NCBI GenBank assembly: GCA_052324925.1
Contig: JBQPRE010000003.1
Length of the DNA stretch: 64,000 bases
Direction: 5' to 3' (one strand)
Source: Flavimobilis sp052324925
Lineage (GTDB): Bacteria; Actinomycetota; Actinomycetes; Actinomycetales; Cellulomonadaceae
Below the pieces are notes generated by a model. The model had not been told where the DNA came from and did no database searches. It worked only from the letters and a program-made list of their open reading frames with translations. A program made the translations under genes and the position numbers. Positions 61,859 through 64,000 of this stretch are shown one piece after another (position 1 is the first letter of the stretch; each line of letters begins with the position of its first letter).

Positions 61859-63532
61859 CTACGCGACGACGCGCAGAATCTCCTCGATCGTCGTGCGGCC
61901 CTCGATGACCTTCTCCCAGCCGTCGTGCCGCAGCGTCTGCATCCCCGCGGACTGCGCGTCGCGCGCGATGTCTGCTGACGACGCTCCGGCGACCGCTTGA
62001 CGCTCGATCGCCTCGGTCACCTGCATGACCTCGTGAAGCGCGAGACGCCCGCGATATCCGGTTCCAGAGCATGTCGTGCAGCCGACGGGGCGTTGAAGAA
62101 CTGGCTTCTGCTCCCCCGCGATCCACGGGAACCGTGCTCCGGTGAGCTCCTCGTCGGCAGGGATGTACGGTTCCTTGCACTTCTCGCACAACTTGCGCGC
62201 AAGACGCTGCGCGACGACGCAATCGAGCGCGGAGCCGACGAGGAAGGGCTCGATCCCCATCTCGACGAGACGCGTGACAGCTGAGGGCGCATCGTTCGTG
62301 TGGAGCGTCGAGAGCACGAGGTGACCCGTGAGTGCCGCCTCGATCGCGATCTGCGCGGTCTCGTGGTCACGGATCTCGCCGAGGAGCACGACGTCAGGGT
62401 CAGAACGCAGGATCGACCGCAGCGCGCTCGCGAACGTGAGGCCCGCCTTGGGGTTGACCTGCACCTGGTTGATGCCGTCGAGCCGGTACTCGACCGGGTC
62501 CTCGACCGTGATGACATTGATCTCGGGCTTCGAGACAGCGTTGAGCGTCGCGTACAAGGTCGTCGACTTGCCCGAGCCCGTCGGGCCGGTCACGAGGATC
62601 ATGCCGTACGGCTTCTTGTACGACTCCTGGTAGATCTGGAAGTTCGACTCGCTGAACGACAGGTCGCGCAGGTCGAGGCGCGCCGTGGAGTTGTCGAGGA
62701 TTCGCATGACGATCTTCTCGCCCCACACCGTCGGCAGCGTGGCGACACGGAGGTCGATCTTCTTGCCGTTGTGCGTGACCGACATGCGGCCGTCCTGAGG
62801 CTTGCGACGCTCAGCGATGTCAATGTCCGAGAGGATCTTCACGCGCGAGATGACGCCACCAGCGATCTGCTTGGGCGACCGCTGCATCTCGTGAAGAACG
62901 CCGTCGATGCGGTACCTCACGCGGAGGTCCTTCTCGGTCGGCTCGATGTGGATGTCCGACGCACGGTCAGTGATGGCCTGGGTGACAAGAAGATTGACGT
63001 ACCGCACGATCGGCGCGTCGTCAGCCACGGAGCTGCCGAGGTTGGACAGGTCGATCTCAACCTCGTCCTGCTCCTCCTCGAGCGCGCCGGCAAGCTCGTC
63101 GATCTCGTGGTCCGCGCGCACGTAACGGTCGATCGCACGGCCGAGGTTGTCGTGCGACGCAACGACGGGCATGACCTGCATGCGCGCGGTCTGCCGGATG
63201 TCGTCGAGCGCCATGACGTTGCCCGGGTCAGACATCGCGACGACGAGCACATCGTCGCGGAACTGGATCGGCAGAACGGTGTACTTGCGAGCCACCGCGG
63301 CAGAGACGAGCGCGACCGCCGCCCGGTCCACCGGGTACTCGTCGAGGTCGACGTACTCGAGCCCCACTTGCTGCGCGAGCGCACGCACGAGGTTCTCCTC
63401 GTTGAGGATGCCCAGCTCCACGAGCACCCGACCGAGGGAGGAGCCCCGTTCGATCTGGACGTCGAGCGCGTGCATGAGCTGGGACTCGTCAACGAGTCCC
63501 TCCTCGAGCAGGATCTCCCCGAGCTGCTTCAT
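61859..63532 (-). CDS. pilB: Pilus extension ATPase
   Basis: 557 residues from ATG 63532. The N-terminal region (about 1-110) is an MshEN-type domain with two tandem LGEILLEEGLVDESQL-like units, which in relatives binds cyclic di-GMP. The motor domain has Walker A TGPTGSGKSTTLYATL, TVEDPVEYRLDG, Walker B VVLLGEIRDHET, STLHTNDAPSA, and the zinc cysteines CEKCKEP and CTTCSGTGYRGR. It drives pilin polymerisation. It stands alone in its transcript, with a sigma-28-type promoter 43 bases upstream. Confidence 0.94.
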   Translation of the reverse strand: MKQLGEILLEEGLVDESQLMHALDVQIERGSSLGRVLVELGILNEENLVRALAQQVGLEYVDLDEYPVDRAAVALVSAAVARKYTVLPIQFRDDVLVVAMSDPGNVMALDDIRQTARMQVMPVVASHDNLGRAIDRYVRADHEIDELAGALEEEQDEVEIDLSNLGSSVADDAPIVRYVNLLVTQAITDRASDIHIEPTEKDLRVRYRIDGVLHEMQRSPKQIAGGVISRVKILSDIDIAERRKPQDGRMSVTHNGKKIDLRVATLPTVWGEKIVMRILDNSTARLDLRDLSFSESNFQIYQESYKKPYGMILVTGPTGSGKSTTLYATLNAVSKPEINVITVEDPVEYRLDGINQVQVNPKAGLTFASALRSILRSDPDVVLLGEIRDHETAQIAIEAALTGHLVLSTLHTNDAPSAVTRLVEMGIEPFLVGSALDCVVAQRLARKLCEKCKEPYIPADEELTGARFPWIAGEQKPVLQRPVGCTTCSGTGYRGRLALHEVMQVTEAIERQAVAGASSADIARDAQSAGMQTLRHDGWEKVIEGRTTIEEILRVVA

Positions 63533-63574
63533 CTTCTTCGTCCCTCCATCGCACACCGGACGGTGCAACAGTCG

Positions 63575-63603
63575 TTATCGGCAGGCGAGGGCCGCGCCTG
63601 AAG
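63575..63603 (-). promoter_or_regulatory. Sigma-28-type promoter of pilB
   Basis: CTTCAG, 15 bases, GCCGATAA on the minus strand. The -10 is perfect; the -35 differs from CTCAAG at two positions. It lies in the 168-base gap after aroE. Confidence 0.65.
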
Positions 63604-63700
63604 TCTCGGGCGCGCTTTGCACAGGATCTCCAAAGGGACGTCGCGCACGTCGCGGTCCGCGCCGGGGAACGCGGTATGGCCTGAGCGACGAACGCCGCCT

Positions 63701-64000
63701 TCAGGCGCGGGCAGCGAGCTCCGCTTCGAGCGCATCGCTCATCGCTCCGAGCGGAGCGGGGTGCCCCGTCATGAGCCGGACCTGCTCGGCCGCCTGGTGC
63801 AGGAGCATCCGCTCCCCCGGCGCAGACGTGCCGCCCAGGCTCAGCCACGCTGACTGCAGCGGCGTGGGGCGCGGGTCGTAGACGACGTCGAGCAGCAGGC
63901 CGGGCATCTCGGCGCCGCGCGCCGCGATGCCCTCGGCCACCGCGTCCCCGCCCGTGCCGGGCACGGTCGAGATCACCAGGTCGGCGTCAGCAAGCACCGC
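63701..64000 (-). CDS. aroE: Shikimate dehydrogenase, C-terminal part (5' end outside window)
   Basis: The last 99 residues of a Rossmann-fold enzyme. The NADP-domain strand ADLVISTVPGTGGDAV, the strand LLLDVVYDPRPTPLQ and the helix GERMLLHQAAEQVRLMTG are diagnostic for AroE. It reduces dehydroshikimate to shikimate. Its position upstream of aroC, with the pil locus between, fits the usual aroE-aroC-aroK-aroB order in this group. Confidence 0.9.
   Translation of the reverse strand, partial: AVLADADLVISTVPGTGGDAVAEGIAARGAEMPGLLLDVVYDPRPTPLQSAWLSLGGTSAPGERMLLHQAAEQVRLMTGHPAPLGAMSDALEAELAARA

Overview
The window is high-GC DNA with dense, often 4-bp-overlapping operons, GTG and TTG starts, and TAGGNT or TANNNT type -10 boxes. 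Gene content points to an actinobacterium of the order Micrococcales, with a Cellulomonas/Sanguibacter-like gene order. Markers are actinobacterial mihF, garA, ftsR, the small basic protein between two DUF881 proteins, a PriA without helicase motifs, and the runs pyrR-pyrB-pyrC-carA-carB-pyrF, mihF-gmk-rpoZ-coaBC-metK-priA-fmt-rsmB-rpe-ribD-ribE-ribBA-ribH-hisE-hisG, and aroE-(pil)-aroC-aroK-aroB-aroQ-efp-nusB. The genus is an inference.

Layout, left to right. 1-1.6 kb: end of an MFS permease and a phospholipase D/cardiolipin synthase. 1.66-5.96 kb (minus): DUF881, small basic protein, DUF881, GarA, FtsR, a second MerR regulator and a tiny ORF, a block tied to growth and division. 6.0-8.8 kb (plus): a DUF4126 membrane protein and a DEAD-box RNA helicase. 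8.9-17.6 kb (minus): PH-domain protein, hisG, hisE, the riboflavin operon under an FMN riboswitch, rpe, rsmB, fmt. 17.7-22 kb: a membrane-anchored heptad-repeat protein and a cell-surface acyltransferase. 22-28.8 kb: priA, metK, a phosphopantetheinyl transferase, coaBC, rpoZ, gmk, mihF. 28.9-37.9 kb: the complete de novo UMP operon with a PyrR-binding RNA element at the pyrR ribosome binding site. 38-40.2 kb: an accessory patch with tandem repeats, REP-like palindromes, an orphan nrdI and a Vsr-fold DUF559 protein. 40.2-43.6 kb: fadD, nusB, efp, aroQ. 43.8-51.9 kb: aroB, aroK and aroC interleaved with two plus-strand exported proteins (a lipoprotein and a 1184-residue fibronectin-like protein). 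52-63.5 kb: a type IV pilus locus, pilB, pilTC, pilA, pilV/W/X-like, pilD and pilMNO. The right edge holds the end of aroE.

The most interesting signal is regulatory. The regions before pilB, pilT, pilA and pilM, and before the fibronectin-like gene, each carry one promoter of the same unusual shape: a CTCAAG-like -35, exactly 15 bases, then GCCGATAA or a close variant. This is the architecture read by sigma-28 family factors (FliA/WhiG/SigD), which usually serve flagellar or sporulation genes. The sequence therefore suggests that the pili and a large surface protein belong to one sigma-28 regulon, possibly shared with flagella encoded elsewhere.

A second pattern is a set of -10 boxes lying 6-8 bases before the start codons of hisE, rpe, fmt, metK and aroQ, predicting leaderless transcripts for housekeeping genes. 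No tRNA, rRNA, CRISPR array, prophage or insertion sequence was recognised.
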